From Segatella copri (lineage in GTDB: Bacteria; Bacteroidota; Bacteroidia; Bacteroidales; Bacteroidaceae): a stretch of DNA of 64,000 bases. This document shows, in pieces, positions 53,801 through 62,245 of this stretch. The notes beneath the pieces are model-generated. The model searched no databases, was not told where the DNA came from, and saw nothing but the letters and a program-made list of their open reading frames with translations. The stretch lies in the NCBI RefSeq assembly GCF_026015295.1, contig NZ_JAPDUW010000001.1:1-64000 (forward strand). Direction: 5' to 3'. The position numbers were made by a program, and so were the translations under genes. The first letter of the stretch is position 1, and each line of letters begins with the position of its first letter.

Positions 53801-56289
53801 ACCTCACTTTCCGTTCATTTTACTTGAATGGCGTTTATCCTACCAAGTATTATGACGAGAAGGGACTGGATGTGGATAAGTTTGATGGCAAATACTTTAG
53901 TTATTATGCTTATATGCAAGCGGTGGAGCTAAGCAAGTTGGAACGTTCTTCCGGTAGAACCGTTGAGGCTGTTCGTATAAAGAAAGACGAGCTGGTTAAG
54001 GAAGAAGCGAAAGTCATCAGGATTCGCGGCTCTAAAATGACCCGTGTCGGAGCGGCTGCTCCATCTGCCAACAAGGTTTTTGATGTAGTAGAGGAGATGC
54101 CGCAGTTTGCCGGCGGTTCTGGCTCAGATGCAGAACTGTTCCTCGACCAGGTGCAGGTGCGCGAGAACCTGAACGAGACTGCCTTCTTCTATCCTGCCTT
54201 GGAGAGCGACAACAATGGCAACGTAGCCATCAGATTTACCCTGCCGGAGAGCGTGACTACCTGGAAGTTCATGGGATTGGCGCACGACAAGGAGATGCGC
54301 AACGGTTTGCTGGTGGATGAGGCTGTGGCTCAAAAGACCGTGATGGTGCAGCCTAATATGCCTCGCTTCCTGCGTGAGGGCGATAAGAGCACCATCGTGG
54401 TGAAACTCTTCAATACTTCCGACAAGAAGGTGAGCGGCAACGCCCGTATGCAGATTCTCGACCCGGAGACCAACAAGGTGGTTTGGCAGAAGACGCAGAA
54501 CTACAGCATCGATGCCGAGGGCTCTGCTACCATCTCCTTTGATGTCCAGGGACTGAAAGAAGGTGTATATATTAATAAGGTGGTGGCTGCCGGTAATGGC
54601 TACAGCGATGGTGAACAGCACTATCTGCCGGTTTTGAGCAACCGTGAACTCGTGGTGAACACCCTGCCTATCACCCTGCATCAGAAGGGTGAGCAGAACT
54701 TCGATCTGAGCAAACTCTTCCTGAACAAGGAGGGCAAGCAGGCGAAGGGCGCTGAAGAGGCAAAGGTAACCATCGAGTACACCAATAACCCAAGTTGGCT
54801 GATGGTGAAGGCGCTGCCAGCCATCAGTAATCCGGATGAGGAGGACGCCATCTCGCTGATGTCTGCCATCTATGCCAATACCATTACCACCCATATCCAG
54901 AAGACTCTCTCTTTGGATAATCATTCTCAGAAGAATCTCGCTCAGGAGAGCATCCGTCTGCAGAATCAGGTGGAGAAGCTGCAGAAGTTGCAGAACCCTA
55001 ACGGTTCCTTCTCCTGGTGGAATGGAATGAAGGGCAGCAGATATATGACAACGTCGGTAGCCGAAATGATGGTTCGATTGAATGCCATCGCAGGTGTGCA
55101 GAAATCAACTGCCCGGATGCTGACTTCGGCTCTGAACTATCTCTCTCTGCAGACCGCACAGGAAGTAAGAGAAATGAAGAAACAGGAGGAGAAAAAGCAG
55201 AAGGTGAGTCCTAGCGAACAGGCGCTGCATTATCTCTACATCCTTTCGATGGATGGCAGAAAGATGAAGCAGAATCTGGAAGCTGACAAGGCTTATCTCC
55301 TGGAAAAGATGTCGAAGATGACCGGTGATTTCTCCATCTATGGCAAGGCGCGTGCTGCCGTGGTACTCGCCAGAAACAGCCAGCAGAATGCTGCCTACCG
55401 CGAGAAGGCTGGCGAATATCTGCAGAGCGTGAACGAATATGCCGTTTATCGTGAGGAGATGGGCCGCTATTATGATACCCGTAAGGCACTCTATAGCTGG
55501 AGAAATTATAAGATTCCTACCCAGGTATCTGTGATAGAGGCGATGCAGCTGCTGAAGCCGAATGACAAGCAGACCATTGAGGAACTGCAGCGTTGGCTTC
55601 TGATGTCGAAACGCACCCAGGTTTGGGATACGCCGGTGAACACCGTGGATGCTGTTTACGCCTTTATGAAGGGCAATGAGAGCAACTGGAGCAGGAAGGC
55701 TGAAAATGCCGTGCTGAAACTGGATGGCAAGCTGCTGCCGATGCCGCAGGATTCCACTACTTTGGGCTATGTGAAGACCGAAAGACCGGGCAAGGCATCT
55801 AAGCTGAGCATCGACAAAAAGAGCGATTATACCAGCTGGGGAGCCGTCTATGCAGAGTTTAAGCAGCCTATCAGCGAAATCGGTTCCATGGAGTCGGGCA
55901 TCAAGATTCGCCGTGTCATCGTTCCTGCCGAATCTGAGGGTAAGGGCAAGGCGCAGGCGAAGGTAGGCGAGAAGGTGAAGGTAACGCTCCTCATCACCGC
56001 CGACCGCGACTACGACTTTGTGCAGATTACGGATAAGCGTGCGGCATGTCTGGAGCCGGTTAACCAGAAGAGCGGTTATCAGTGGGGCATAGGCTGCTAT
56101 GTTTCTCCAAGAGATTATGCAACAAATTTCTATTTCGATCGTTTATCTAAAGGTATGCACATCGTAGAAATGGAGTATTACGTGGATAGAAAGGGCGACT
56201 ATCAGAGCGGAACTTGCACCGCTGAGTGTACCTACAGTCCGGAATTTGGTGGCCGCACAGAGACTTATGAATTGAAAGTTAATAATTAA
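50809..56289 (+). CDS. Alpha-2-macroglobulin family protein lacking the thioester motif
   Basis: A secreted protein of 1826 aa with signal peptide (MKRNILSLLVALFATMQVAA). It has a helical N-terminal third, MG-type beta domains (YRPGQKVHASAIFYTVKKG is the MG2 'YRPGQ' signature), the A2M core (ENLNETAFFYPALESDNNGN, then TTWKFMGLAHDKEM), and a C-terminal alpha/alpha barrel (PNGSFSWWNGMKGSRYMTTS). Where relatives carry a thioester C-x-E-Q, this protein reads NPDEEDAISLMSAIYANT (about residue 1341), so it cannot form the covalent bond. Just before the A2M core is VFDVVEEMPQFAGG (about 1090-1103), like the TonB C-domain motif of the tonB gene at 60.5 kb. The start at 50809 gives a clean signal; earlier in-frame TTG is promoter sequence. 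Likely a cell-envelope protease trap or scaffold. Confidence 0.92.
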   Translation: MKRNILSLLVALFATMQVAAQTYDNLWKQAEINAQKDQPKSEIAVMKKIIAKASAAKDYGQLLAAETRQMTLWNEISADSLTPNVKRMEAEVLKVKDPALKAVRYAVLGKVYCDMNEKKSQEFFKKALEQPELLARHTSAEYVPLTQKGVDGSSFNNDLLHLIGFEADSKEAYLQLYTYYNKVGNRGAACLCAYKLIEKYRQDDVREVKKSKYLQTIDSLIQVYQDIPEAGELAVEHFRFMEGATDAKPQDKLNYINYALSRWGGWSRMNELRNAQKRLTEPMFRVKDMPQVLRPGEKAWVQLDVRNLQNLKISISRLNITADNDYDAQDEATYKMLLKKTTKLHQKDYSRNYYGRPDYEEVKDSIEIGGNLPLGAYLMEVTSDNTCIAPQRELFYVSNLAVMIQQLPDDKHRYVVVNATDGQPIAGAKIELYDQRYDFKTKKDKRIVHARLTTDENGEAYFKNVDGNVLISTNNDKFTPAKYIYLSRTRYYEKKDNETKYQVYTDRALYRPGQKVHASAIFYTVKKGLDASVPGKSMELKFVLSDANWKQVAEQKVTTDEYGTASVDFELPKEGKTGQYSISVNGTASEYFRVEEYKRPTFEITFPKVNEKYTWGDTVVVKASAKTYAGVPVQGAKVEYQVTRRNQLWWWGAGSAGQLVKTDSCVTREDGTFDVEIPLEASLSGKDEADMSDFMRQARFFNFEVSAIVTDISGESHEGVMSLPLGTKPTILTVNLPKRIETDSLKTVTFAYRNASGMPISSRLKYRIDKGEWKDAEANAPVSIKEYASSSASSSLVWKSGVHQLEAICGQDTLQQKFTLFSMKDTHPVEPTTEWYYQTAKTFPRDGKPVYIQVGSSENGAHIVYSIIAGNKLLEKGAWELGDSIVTLPFTYKEEYASGIVLNYSFVKQGKCYTRMMSIARPLPEKKLNIAWKTFRNRLTPGQKEEWTLRITTPDGKPAKAQLMSVLYDKSLDQIAPHFWNFSLGFYQSLPNCYWEDNLTFRSFYLNGVYPTKYYDEKGLDVDKFDGKYFSYYAYMQAVELSKLERSSGRTVEAVRIKKDELVKEEAKVIRIRGSKMTRVGAAAPSANKVFDVVEEMPQFAGGSGSDAELFLDQVQVRENLNETAFFYPALESDNNGNVAIRFTLPESVTTWKFMGLAHDKEMRNGLLVDEAVAQKTVMVQPNMPRFLREGDKSTIVVKLFNTSDKKVSGNARMQILDPETNKVVWQKTQNYSIDAEGSATISFDVQGLKEGVYINKVVAAGNGYSDGEQHYLPVLSNRELVVNTLPITLHQKGEQNFDLSKLFLNKEGKQAKGAEEAKVTIEYTNNPSWLMVKALPAISNPDEEDAISLMSAIYANTITTHIQKTLSLDNHSQKNLAQESIRLQNQVEKLQKLQNPNGSFSWWNGMKGSRYMTTSVAEMMVRLNAIAGVQKSTARMLTSALNYLSLQTAQEVREMKKQEEKKQKVSPSEQALHYLYILSMDGRKMKQNLEADKAYLLEKMSKMTGDFSIYGKARAAVVLARNSQQNAAYREKAGEYLQSVNEYAVYREEMGRYYDTRKALYSWRNYKIPTQVSVIEAMQLLKPNDKQTIEELQRWLLMSKRTQVWDTPVNTVDAVYAFMKGNESNWSRKAENAVLKLDGKLLPMPQDSTTLGYVKTERPGKASKLSIDKKSDYTSWGAVYAEFKQPISEIGSMESGIKIRRVIVPAESEGKGKAQAKVGEKVKVTLLITADRDYDFVQITDKRAACLEPVNQKSGYQWGIGCYVSPRDYATNFYFDRLSKGMHIVEMEYYVDRKGDYQSGTCTAECTYSPEFGGRTETYELKVNN

Positions 56290-56322
56290 AGTTTATAGAT
56301 TGATAATTTAAAATAGAATAGT

Positions 56323-57387
56323 ATGAAACGGATGAATATATGGATGCTCTCAGCGCTGTTGGCGCTGCCTGCATCAGCACAGAAGATTACAACCCAGCAC
56401 GAGGTGGTAGACTGCGGACAGGTGGTGTTCAACAAGCCTGTAACTGCCGAATTCATGCTGAAGAATGACGGGCTCAAGCCGTTGGTTATCAACAATGTAT
56501 TGAAAAGCTGCGGCTGTACGGAGGTAGGTTATCCGAAGACGAGCATTGCTGCCGGCGAAAGTTTCGTCATCAAGGCGGTATACGATGCCAAGCAGATGGG
56601 TACTTTCACCAAGCAGGTTTGCCTCTATACCAATGCGGATGAAGAGCCGTTCATCCTCTCTATGAGGGGAAAGGTAGTGGGCAGCGTAGTAGATTTCGCT
56701 GGTTCTTACGATGAGATGCTGGGTGTCATCAAGAGTGATGCCCAGGAGGTGGAGTTTGATGACGTGAACCGTGGCGACCGTCCGGTTCAGCGCATCCATA
56801 TCTTCAATCCTACCGACGAATTACTGGAGCCGGTAGTGATGCATCTGCCACCCTATCTTCATGCTTTCGTATCGCCTTCCAAGGTAGCTCCGCGTCATTC
56901 TGCCGAAATCAGTTTCGTGCTGGATTCCAAGAAACTGCGCGACCTGGGCTTGAACCAGACATCGGTTTATCTCGGTGAACGTCCTGGCGATAAGATTGCG
57001 CCTGAGAAGGAAATCGTGGTATCAGCCGTTCTTCTTCCTGGTTTCGAGAACATGACTCCAGCCAAGAAGGTACTGGCTCCGAAGATTGAGATGTCTGCCA
57101 CCGATCTCAATCTGGGTAGTTTCAATGGAAAGAAGAAGCTGAAGGGTGAGATTCTGATTACCAATAAGGGTAAGTCGGAACTGGATATCCGCAGCATGCA
57201 GATGTTTACGATGGGCTTGCAGGTGAACCTGAAGAAGAGTAAAATTCAGCCAGGAGAGACCGTTAAGATGAAGGTGACGGCTGTGGCTGCCGACTTGAAG
57301 AAATCGCGTGTCAGACACCCTCGTATCCTCATGATTACGAATGATCCTGAACATGCTAAGGTGGTGGTGAAGATTAATGTACAATGA
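56323..57387 (+). CDS. DUF1573 (ASH-like) secreted protein
   Basis: A 354-aa exported protein with a short signal peptide (MKRMNIWMLSALLALPASAQ). It has DUF1573 repeats: VVDCGQVVFNKPVTAEFMLK, then NDGLKPLVINNVLKSCGCTE, with the typical SCGC, followed by a second and third Ig-like domain (INITNKGKSELDIRSMQ-like). DUF1573 domains are Ig-like folds of unknown role in Bacteroidetes. It begins 33 bases after the macroglobulin gene and overlaps ispH by 11 bases. Confidence 0.9.
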   Translation: MKRMNIWMLSALLALPASAQKITTQHEVVDCGQVVFNKPVTAEFMLKNDGLKPLVINNVLKSCGCTEVGYPKTSIAAGESFVIKAVYDAKQMGTFTKQVCLYTNADEEPFILSMRGKVVGSVVDFAGSYDEMLGVIKSDAQEVEFDDVNRGDRPVQRIHIFNPTDELLEPVVMHLPPYLHAFVSPSKVAPRHSAEISFVLDSKKLRDLGLNQTSVYLGERPGDKIAPEKEIVVSAVLLPGFENMTPAKKVLAPKIEMSATDLNLGSFNGKKKLKGEILITNKGKSELDIRSMQMFTMGLQVNLKKSKIQPGETVKMKVTAVAADLKKSRVRHPRILMITNDPEHAKVVVKINVQ

Positions 57388-58288
57388 ATTAAAAACGAAT
57401 ATCGTGCAGATAGAAATAGATAACGGCAGTGGGTTCTGCTTTGGCGTAACCACTGCCATCAAGAAAGCTGAAGAGGAGTTGGCTAAGGGCGGTAAACTTT
57501 ACTGCCTGGGCGATATTGTGCATAACGGTATGGAGGTGGAGCGCCTGCATGAAGCGGGACTCATCACGATAGACCATGAGCAGATGGAGGAACTGCAGGG
57601 CGTAAAGGTCTTGCTCCGTGCTCATGGTGAACCGCCTGAAACTTATGCCCTTGCCGAGCGAAACAACATTGAAATCATCGATGCTACCTGTCCTGTGGTG
57701 CTCCAGTTGCAGCGCCGCATCAAGAAGCAGTATGTCAACAATCCGGAGGCACAGATTGTGATTTTCGGCAAGAACGGCCATGCTGAGGTGCTCGGACTGG
57801 TGGGGCAGACGGAGAGTCATGCCATCGTGGTAGAGAAGTTTGAGGATGTGAAGCAGCTGAAGGAAAGCGGTCAGTTGGATTTCTCTAAAGATATCTATCT
57901 TTACTCCCAGACAACCAAGAGTCTCGATGAGTTCCACCGCATCATCGAATACTGCCAGGAGCATATTGTTGAGGGCGCTGTCTTCAAGAGTTTCGATACT
58001 ATCTGCCGTCAGGTGGCTAACCGCATGCCTAACATCGCTGCCTTTGCCAGCAAGCATGATGTCATCCTCTTTGTGAGTGGCAGAAAGAGCTCGAACGGTA
58101 AGGTGCTTTTCAAGGAATGCAAGAGCGTGAATGCCAACAGCTACCAGATAGAAAGTGCCGACGAGATAGATATGAACTGGTTCAAGGATGTGGAAACGGT
58201 AGGTATCTGTGGTGCTACCAGTACGCCGAAGTGGCTGATGGAAGAGTGCAAGGATAAGATTATCAACGATAGTTCGGTTCTCTTATAG
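57377..58288 (+). CDS. ispH: 4-hydroxy-3-methylbut-2-enyl diphosphate reductase
   Basis: A 303-aa iron-sulfur enzyme of the MEP isoprenoid pathway; makes IPP and DMAPP from HMBPP. The three cluster cysteines are C21 (SGFCFGV), C105 (DATCPVV) and C210 (DTICRQ), and His49 and His83 fit the substrate site (LRAHGEPPE). A GTG at 57404 would give the usual family N-terminus (VQIEIDNGSGFCFGV) and 294 residues; the ATG at 57377 overlaps the preceding stop. Either is possible. Adjacent to the convergent cmk, as often in Bacteroidetes. Isoprenoid supply also links to the polyprenyl synthase at 61.2 kb. Confidence 0.97.
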   Translation: MYNELKTNIVQIEIDNGSGFCFGVTTAIKKAEEELAKGGKLYCLGDIVHNGMEVERLHEAGLITIDHEQMEELQGVKVLLRAHGEPPETYALAERNNIEIIDATCPVVLQLQRRIKKQYVNNPEAQIVIFGKNGHAEVLGLVGQTESHAIVVEKFEDVKQLKESGQLDFSKDIYLYSQTTKSLDEFHRIIEYCQEHIVEGAVFKSFDTICRQVANRMPNIAAFASKHDVILFVSGRKSSNGKVLFKECKSVNANSYQIESADEIDMNWFKDVETVGICGATSTPKWLMEECKDKIINDSSVLL

Positions 58289-58324
58289 TGAGAGTTAAGA
58301 TGTTGACTATCAGTCACTTGATAC

Positions 58325-58513
58325 CCTTGTTACGGCGTTTCGCCGTATCAAGGTTAGAGGATAGTTTTATTGTTGATTGAAAAACTTAATATGTTGGTTA
58401 TTAATTAGTTAACCCATTTGACGCTGTGTTTTACAGCGTCAAATGGGTTTATCTTTTATAAACTGTCTGAAAATAAAACAGGTGATAAATCTTCTCCCGA
58501 AGACCTATCACCT
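58325..58513. terminator. Three consecutive hairpins between ispH and cmk
   Basis: 58325-58353: CCTTG..TACGGC paired with GCCGTA..CAAGG. 58411-58449: a perfect 17-bp stem (arms begin AACCCATTTGACGC) followed by a T-rich run. 58480-58513: AGGTGATA/TATCACCT, whose minus-strand reading runs into TTTTATTTT. The second fits ispH and the third fits cmk. No gene in 58289-58700. Confidence 0.75.
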
Positions 58514-58700
58514 TCAAAAAACAGTAATTAACTCAAAATTTATAATCTATATCATTACTACCTTGTTAATATGATTGCAAAGATACTAAATTGAAGTTTT
58601 TTTTCCAAATCTTTTTCATCGAATAAAATAAATTTATCGGTAAAAGTAGTATATTTAACGTATTTTCGCATAAATAACCCGGCAGTCTCTTTTCTGTAGC

Positions 58701-59393
58701 TTATTCTGCTATTGCCTTTTGATATTGTTCCATCAGCCATGCCTTCTGTTCAGGAATGGTCATGTTGCTGTTGTCGAGCGTGATGGCATCATCAGCCTTT
58801 CTGAGTGGGGAAGTCTCGCGGTGGGTATCGATATAGTCGCGCTCCTCTACATTCTTCAGAATCGCATCGAAGTCGGCTGGCATTCCTTTTTCCTTCAGTT
58901 CATCGAAACGGCGCTGTGCTCTCACCTGTGAGCTGGCTGTAACGAAAATCTTCAGTTCGGCATTAGGGAACACGGTGGTACCTATATCGCGACCATCCAT
59001 CACGATACCCTTGTCTTCGCCCATCTTCTGCTGCTGTTCTACCAGCGCCTCTCTGACGAAAGGAACGGCGGCAATCGGACTAACGTGGTTGGAAACCTCT
59101 AACGAACGGATTTCCTTTTCTACCAGTTCGCCGTTCAGATAGCAGTCTGGGCGACCGATTGTTTCATTAAACTTGAATGAGATGCAGATGTTCTTCATCT
59201 CCTTCTGCAGTTCTTCAGTCTTTACGGCTCCATCTGCTTCGAAGAGCTGATGACGCAGCGCATAGAGAGTTACCGAGCGGTACATGGCGCCCGTATCTAC
59301 ATAAACATAACCTATTTCCTTGGCAAGATCCTTTGCCATCGTACTCTTACCGCAAGAAGAGTATCCGTCTATTGCTATTGTTATTTTCTTCAT
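58701..59393 (-). CDS. cmk: Cytidylate kinase
   Basis: A 230-aa kinase phosphorylating CMP and dCMP with ATP. P-loop [19 protein letters not shown] at the start, [37 protein letters not shown] and [19 protein letters not shown] (NMP-binding and lid) mark the cytidylate kinase family. It lies 41 bases after porQ on the same strand and is probably cotranscribed, a linkage seen in several Bacteroidetes. Complete. Confidence 0.97.
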   Translation of the reverse strand: MKKITIAIDGYSSCGKSTMAKDLAKEIGYVYVDTGAMYRSVTLYALRHQLFEADGAVKTEELQKEMKNICISFKFNETIGRPDCYLNGELVEKEIRSLEVSNHVSPIAAVPFVREALVEQQQKMGEDKGIVMDGRDIGTTVFPNAELKIFVTASSQVRAQRRFDELKEKGMPADFDAILKNVEERDYIDTHRETSPLRKADDAITLDNSNMTIPEQKAWLMEQYQKAIAE

Positions 59394-59434
59394 AATTTCG
59401 AACTAACTTTAATGTATAATTTATAATGTACAAT

Positions 59435-60382
59435 TTATAATCTGTAACTTACGTTCAGCATGAGACTGCTGCTACTGACGTGATATTTGCCGTAGGCAAC
59501 GTTCAGATGGAAGCGCTCCAGGTTGATACCGCCACCCACAGAAAAACCGGCTCCATGACTGCTTTCCTCATCTTCTGAGGTGCTGATTTTCATCTCGCTG
59601 GCTCTCCGGAAGTTGTAGCCGGCACCTATCCACAGGCTTTCTGAAAGCAGAATGTCGGCACCTACTACGGCATGATCACGAAGACTGCTGTCCCAATGGT
59701 TCAGGTTGACCAGTGTGGCTGATACCCTGAACGGTGCGTTGGCGAAGCGTTTCGTCACACCCAACTGCAGGTCGATCGGCATCTTCTCGTATTCATTATC
59801 GTAGGCTTTCAGCTGTCCACCCAGGTTCTTTGCCACGCAAGAAACCGACCATTCCGTTTCCGGGTCGTAATAGTTGATACCCAGATCCACTCCCACAGCG
59901 ATAGAATTGTAATCGCCAATATACGAAGTGATGAATTTGGCGGCAATACCACCCGCAAACTTTTCACCGAGCATATAAGAGAAGTAACCCGCAACGGCAA
60001 TATCCTTTGCCGAGAACTCACCCATTTGGATGTTGTTCTCATCCGTCTCTTTCATCTTGCCGTAGTCAACAAGCTGAGCCGAAACAGCCCACGAAGCCTT
60101 GTCGTTGACAGTACGGTTGAAACTAGCCGAGGCAGTGTTCACCCCCGACATATAGTTCATATAATTGAGATTGACCATCTTGTCGTTTACTGATGACAGA
60201 AGAGCCGGATTATGGAATATGAGTGCCTCATCATCTTCTATCAAGGTGATGTTGTCGCCACCCAGAGCAGCTGCATGAGCACTCACCGGCAAGCGAAGGA
60301 AATTATACCCCGTTTGGCTCTCTTGAGCATCAATAATTGTCGCAAAAAGCGTCAATATTGCGGAAATTACATATTTTTTCAT
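59435..60382 (-). CDS. porQ: Type IX secretion system protein PorQ
   Basis: A 315-aa outer-membrane barrel with signal peptide (MKKYVISAILTLFATIIDAQ). The pattern QTGYNFLRLPVSAHAAALGG, ITLIEDDEALIFHNPALL, then GDILLSESLWIGAGYNFRR-like and VSYRL at the end is that of PorQ, which acts with PorU/PorV in the type IX attachment complex. It shows the cell can export C-terminal-tail proteins, such as the BspA-like protein at 8.4 kb. Promoter TATCTTTG (minus) at 60404-60411. Confidence 0.92.
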   Translation of the reverse strand: MKKYVISAILTLFATIIDAQESQTGYNFLRLPVSAHAAALGGDNITLIEDDEALIFHNPALLSSVNDKMVNLNYMNYMSGVNTASASFNRTVNDKASWAVSAQLVDYGKMKETDENNIQMGEFSAKDIAVAGYFSYMLGEKFAGGIAAKFITSYIGDYNSIAVGVDLGINYYDPETEWSVSCVAKNLGGQLKAYDNEYEKMPIDLQLGVTKRFANAPFRVSATLVNLNHWDSSLRDHAVVGADILLSESLWIGAGYNFRRASEMKISTSEDEESSHGAGFSVGGGINLERFHLNVAYGKYHVSSSSLMLNVSYRL

Positions 60383-60403
60383 TTAAATTTTCTAATTCTT
60401 TGG

Positions 60404-60442
60404 CAAAGATACTGCTTTTTTCAATAATAAGAAGTAATTTTG
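60404..60442. promoter_or_regulatory. Divergent -7 elements for porQ-cmk and tonB
   Basis: Minus-strand TATCTTTG at 60404-60411 drives porQ-cmk. Plus-strand TAATTTTG at 60435-60442 drives tonB. Confidence 0.6.
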
Positions 60443-60484
60443 CAATGTTTTCGTAGGAAATAACGATTTTAAACGGTTTTTATT

Positions 60485-61210
60485 GTGGAAATTAAGAAAT
60501 CAAATAGCGCACAACTGGAAGATAAGCGGGTTACATTTTTCCTGCTAGGTTTGCTGCTGGCTTTTACTTTCATCTTCGTAGGACTCCAATATCAGAGAGG
60601 TCCGCAGGGAGATGATGACTTGTCGGAATCGATGGAAGATCTCTCACAGGATCTGGAAATGTCGGCTCGTCCCGACCTGAAAGATATGGTGAGTGCAGAG
60701 GCTGTTTCGGCTCCTGCTTCTAAGTCAATTACCCAGGAAGTGAAGGCTGCCGAGCAACAGACTCAGAAGGCACCGCAGAAAATCAGTTCTACAACCAGCG
60801 AACTGGTTATCGGCGACGGATCGGGTGTAGTGGATGGAGCTGAGGTGAAGGAAGCGGTTCCTGAAACTCCCATTGAGAATCCGGGAGCTGAGGCTCCTAT
60901 CAAACTGACCGTCGTGCAGAAGATACCGCAGTTTCCTGGTGGCTGGTCTGCCTTCATGCAGTGGCTTACCAAGAACCTGAAGTACCCTGTAGCTGCCCAG
61001 AAGAGTAGGATTCAGGGAACCGTAGTGGTATCCTTTATCGTAAACAAGGATGGAAGTGTTGCCAATATCAAGGTAAGCACTTCGGTAGATCCATTGCTCG
61101 ACAACGAGGCTTTGAGGGTGATGAAGATGATGCCGAAGTGGAAACCGGGCATCGATAAAGGCAAGGTCTGTCGCACGATGATTGCCATCCCGGTAGTGTT
61201 CCAGCTATAA
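60485..61210 (+). CDS. tonB: TonB-family energy transducer
   Basis: A 241-aa protein with one N-terminal membrane helix (VTFFLLGLLLAFTFIFVGLQ), a Pro/Glu-rich periplasmic stalk and the C-terminal TonB domain (KIPQFPGGWSAFMQWL, LKYPVAAQ, GTVVVSFIVNKDGSV, MMPKWKPGIDKGK). It transmits the proton-motive force collected by ExbB/ExbD to SusC-type and vitamin receptors. The GTG at 60485 is the start, since the first in-frame ATG (about residue 50) would delete the membrane helix. ExbB lies at 63.3 kb. Confidence 0.92.
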   Translation: MEIKKSNSAQLEDKRVTFFLLGLLLAFTFIFVGLQYQRGPQGDDDLSESMEDLSQDLEMSARPDLKDMVSAEAVSAPASKSITQEVKAAEQQTQKAPQKISSTTSELVIGDGSGVVDGAEVKEAVPETPIENPGAEAPIKLTVVQKIPQFPGGWSAFMQWLTKNLKYPVAAQKSRIQGTVVVSFIVNKDGSVANIKVSTSVDPLLDNEALRVMKMMPKWKPGIDKGKVCRTMIAIPVVFQL

Positions 61211-61251
61211 ATAGTTCATTGTAAATAATACATTATAAATTATACATTATT

Positions 61252-62226
61252 ATGAAGACAGCAGATGAAATTTTAAGCATGGTAAATGAGTTTCTGGCTA
61301 ATTTGCCTTACGAAAGAAAGCCAAAGTCTCTTTATGAGCCTATCAGATACGTACTTTCTATGGGGGGCAAGCGTATTCGTCCTACGCTCATGCTTCTGGG
61401 CTACAATCTTTTCAAGGACAATCCTGAGAAGATTCTGATGAATGCCGTTGCCCTGGAAACTTATCATAACTATACTTTGCTGCATGATGACCTGATGGAC
61501 AATGCTGATTTGCGTCGCGGTCATGAAACGGTTCATAAGAAATGGGATGCCAATACGGCAATCCTTTCGGGCGACAGCATGCTCGTTCTGGCTTATGAAC
61601 GTATGGCTCAATGTGATGAAAAGCATCTTGCCAAGGTGTTGAAACTCTTTACGACCACTGCCCTGGAAATTGGTGAAGGTCAGCAGTTTGATATGGAGTT
61701 TGAAAACCGTAACGATGTGAAGGAGGAGGAATATATCGAGATGATCCGCCTCAAGACCAGCGTTCTCCTGGCTTGTGCCCTGAAGATGGGTGCTATCCTT
61801 GCCGATGCTTCTAATGAGGATGCAGAGAACCTGTATAAGTTTGGCGAGCAGATTGGATTGGCGTTCCAGTTGCAGGATGATTACCTCGATGTTTACGGCG
61901 ATACCAAGGTGTTCGGTAAGGAGATTGGTGGCGATATCACATCCAACAAGAAGACTTACATGCTCATCAATGCCTTCAACCATGCCAACGACGCTCAGCG
62001 TGCAGAACTGCAGAAGTGGGTGGATGCCGAGGAGTTCGACCGCAAGGAGAAGGTGGCTGCCGTTACCCGTCTTTACAACGAGATAGGTATCGACAAACTG
62101 GCGCAGGATAAGATTGCTTATTATTTCGAGCAGAGCAAGAAGTATCTGGATGCCGTGAATGTGCCTGCTGAGCGTAAGGAGGAATTGGCAAAGTATGCTC
62201 AGAAAATGATGAAGCGACAGTACTAA
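61252..62226 (+). CDS. Polyprenyl (E-type) diphosphate synthase
   Basis: A 324-aa isoprenyl chain-elongating enzyme. GGKRIRPTLMLLGYN, first Asp-rich motif DDLMD (HDDLMDNADLRRG), GDSMLVLAYERM and second Asp-rich motif DDYLDVYGD. It builds farnesyl or longer diphosphates from IPP/DMAPP supplied by ispH. The bulky residues before DDLMD (YHNYTLLH) cannot be read for chain length with confidence. Starts 41 bases after tonB. Confidence 0.95.
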   Translation: MKTADEILSMVNEFLANLPYERKPKSLYEPIRYVLSMGGKRIRPTLMLLGYNLFKDNPEKILMNAVALETYHNYTLLHDDLMDNADLRRGHETVHKKWDANTAILSGDSMLVLAYERMAQCDEKHLAKVLKLFTTTALEIGEGQQFDMEFENRNDVKEEEYIEMIRLKTSVLLACALKMGAILADASNEDAENLYKFGEQIGLAFQLQDDYLDVYGDTKVFGKEIGGDITSNKKTYMLINAFNHANDAQRAELQKWVDAEEFDRKEKVAAVTRLYNEIGIDKLAQDKIAYYFEQSKKYLDAVNVPAERKEELAKYAQKMMKRQY

Positions 62227-62245
62227 TCATAAAGTTCAAAGTTCA

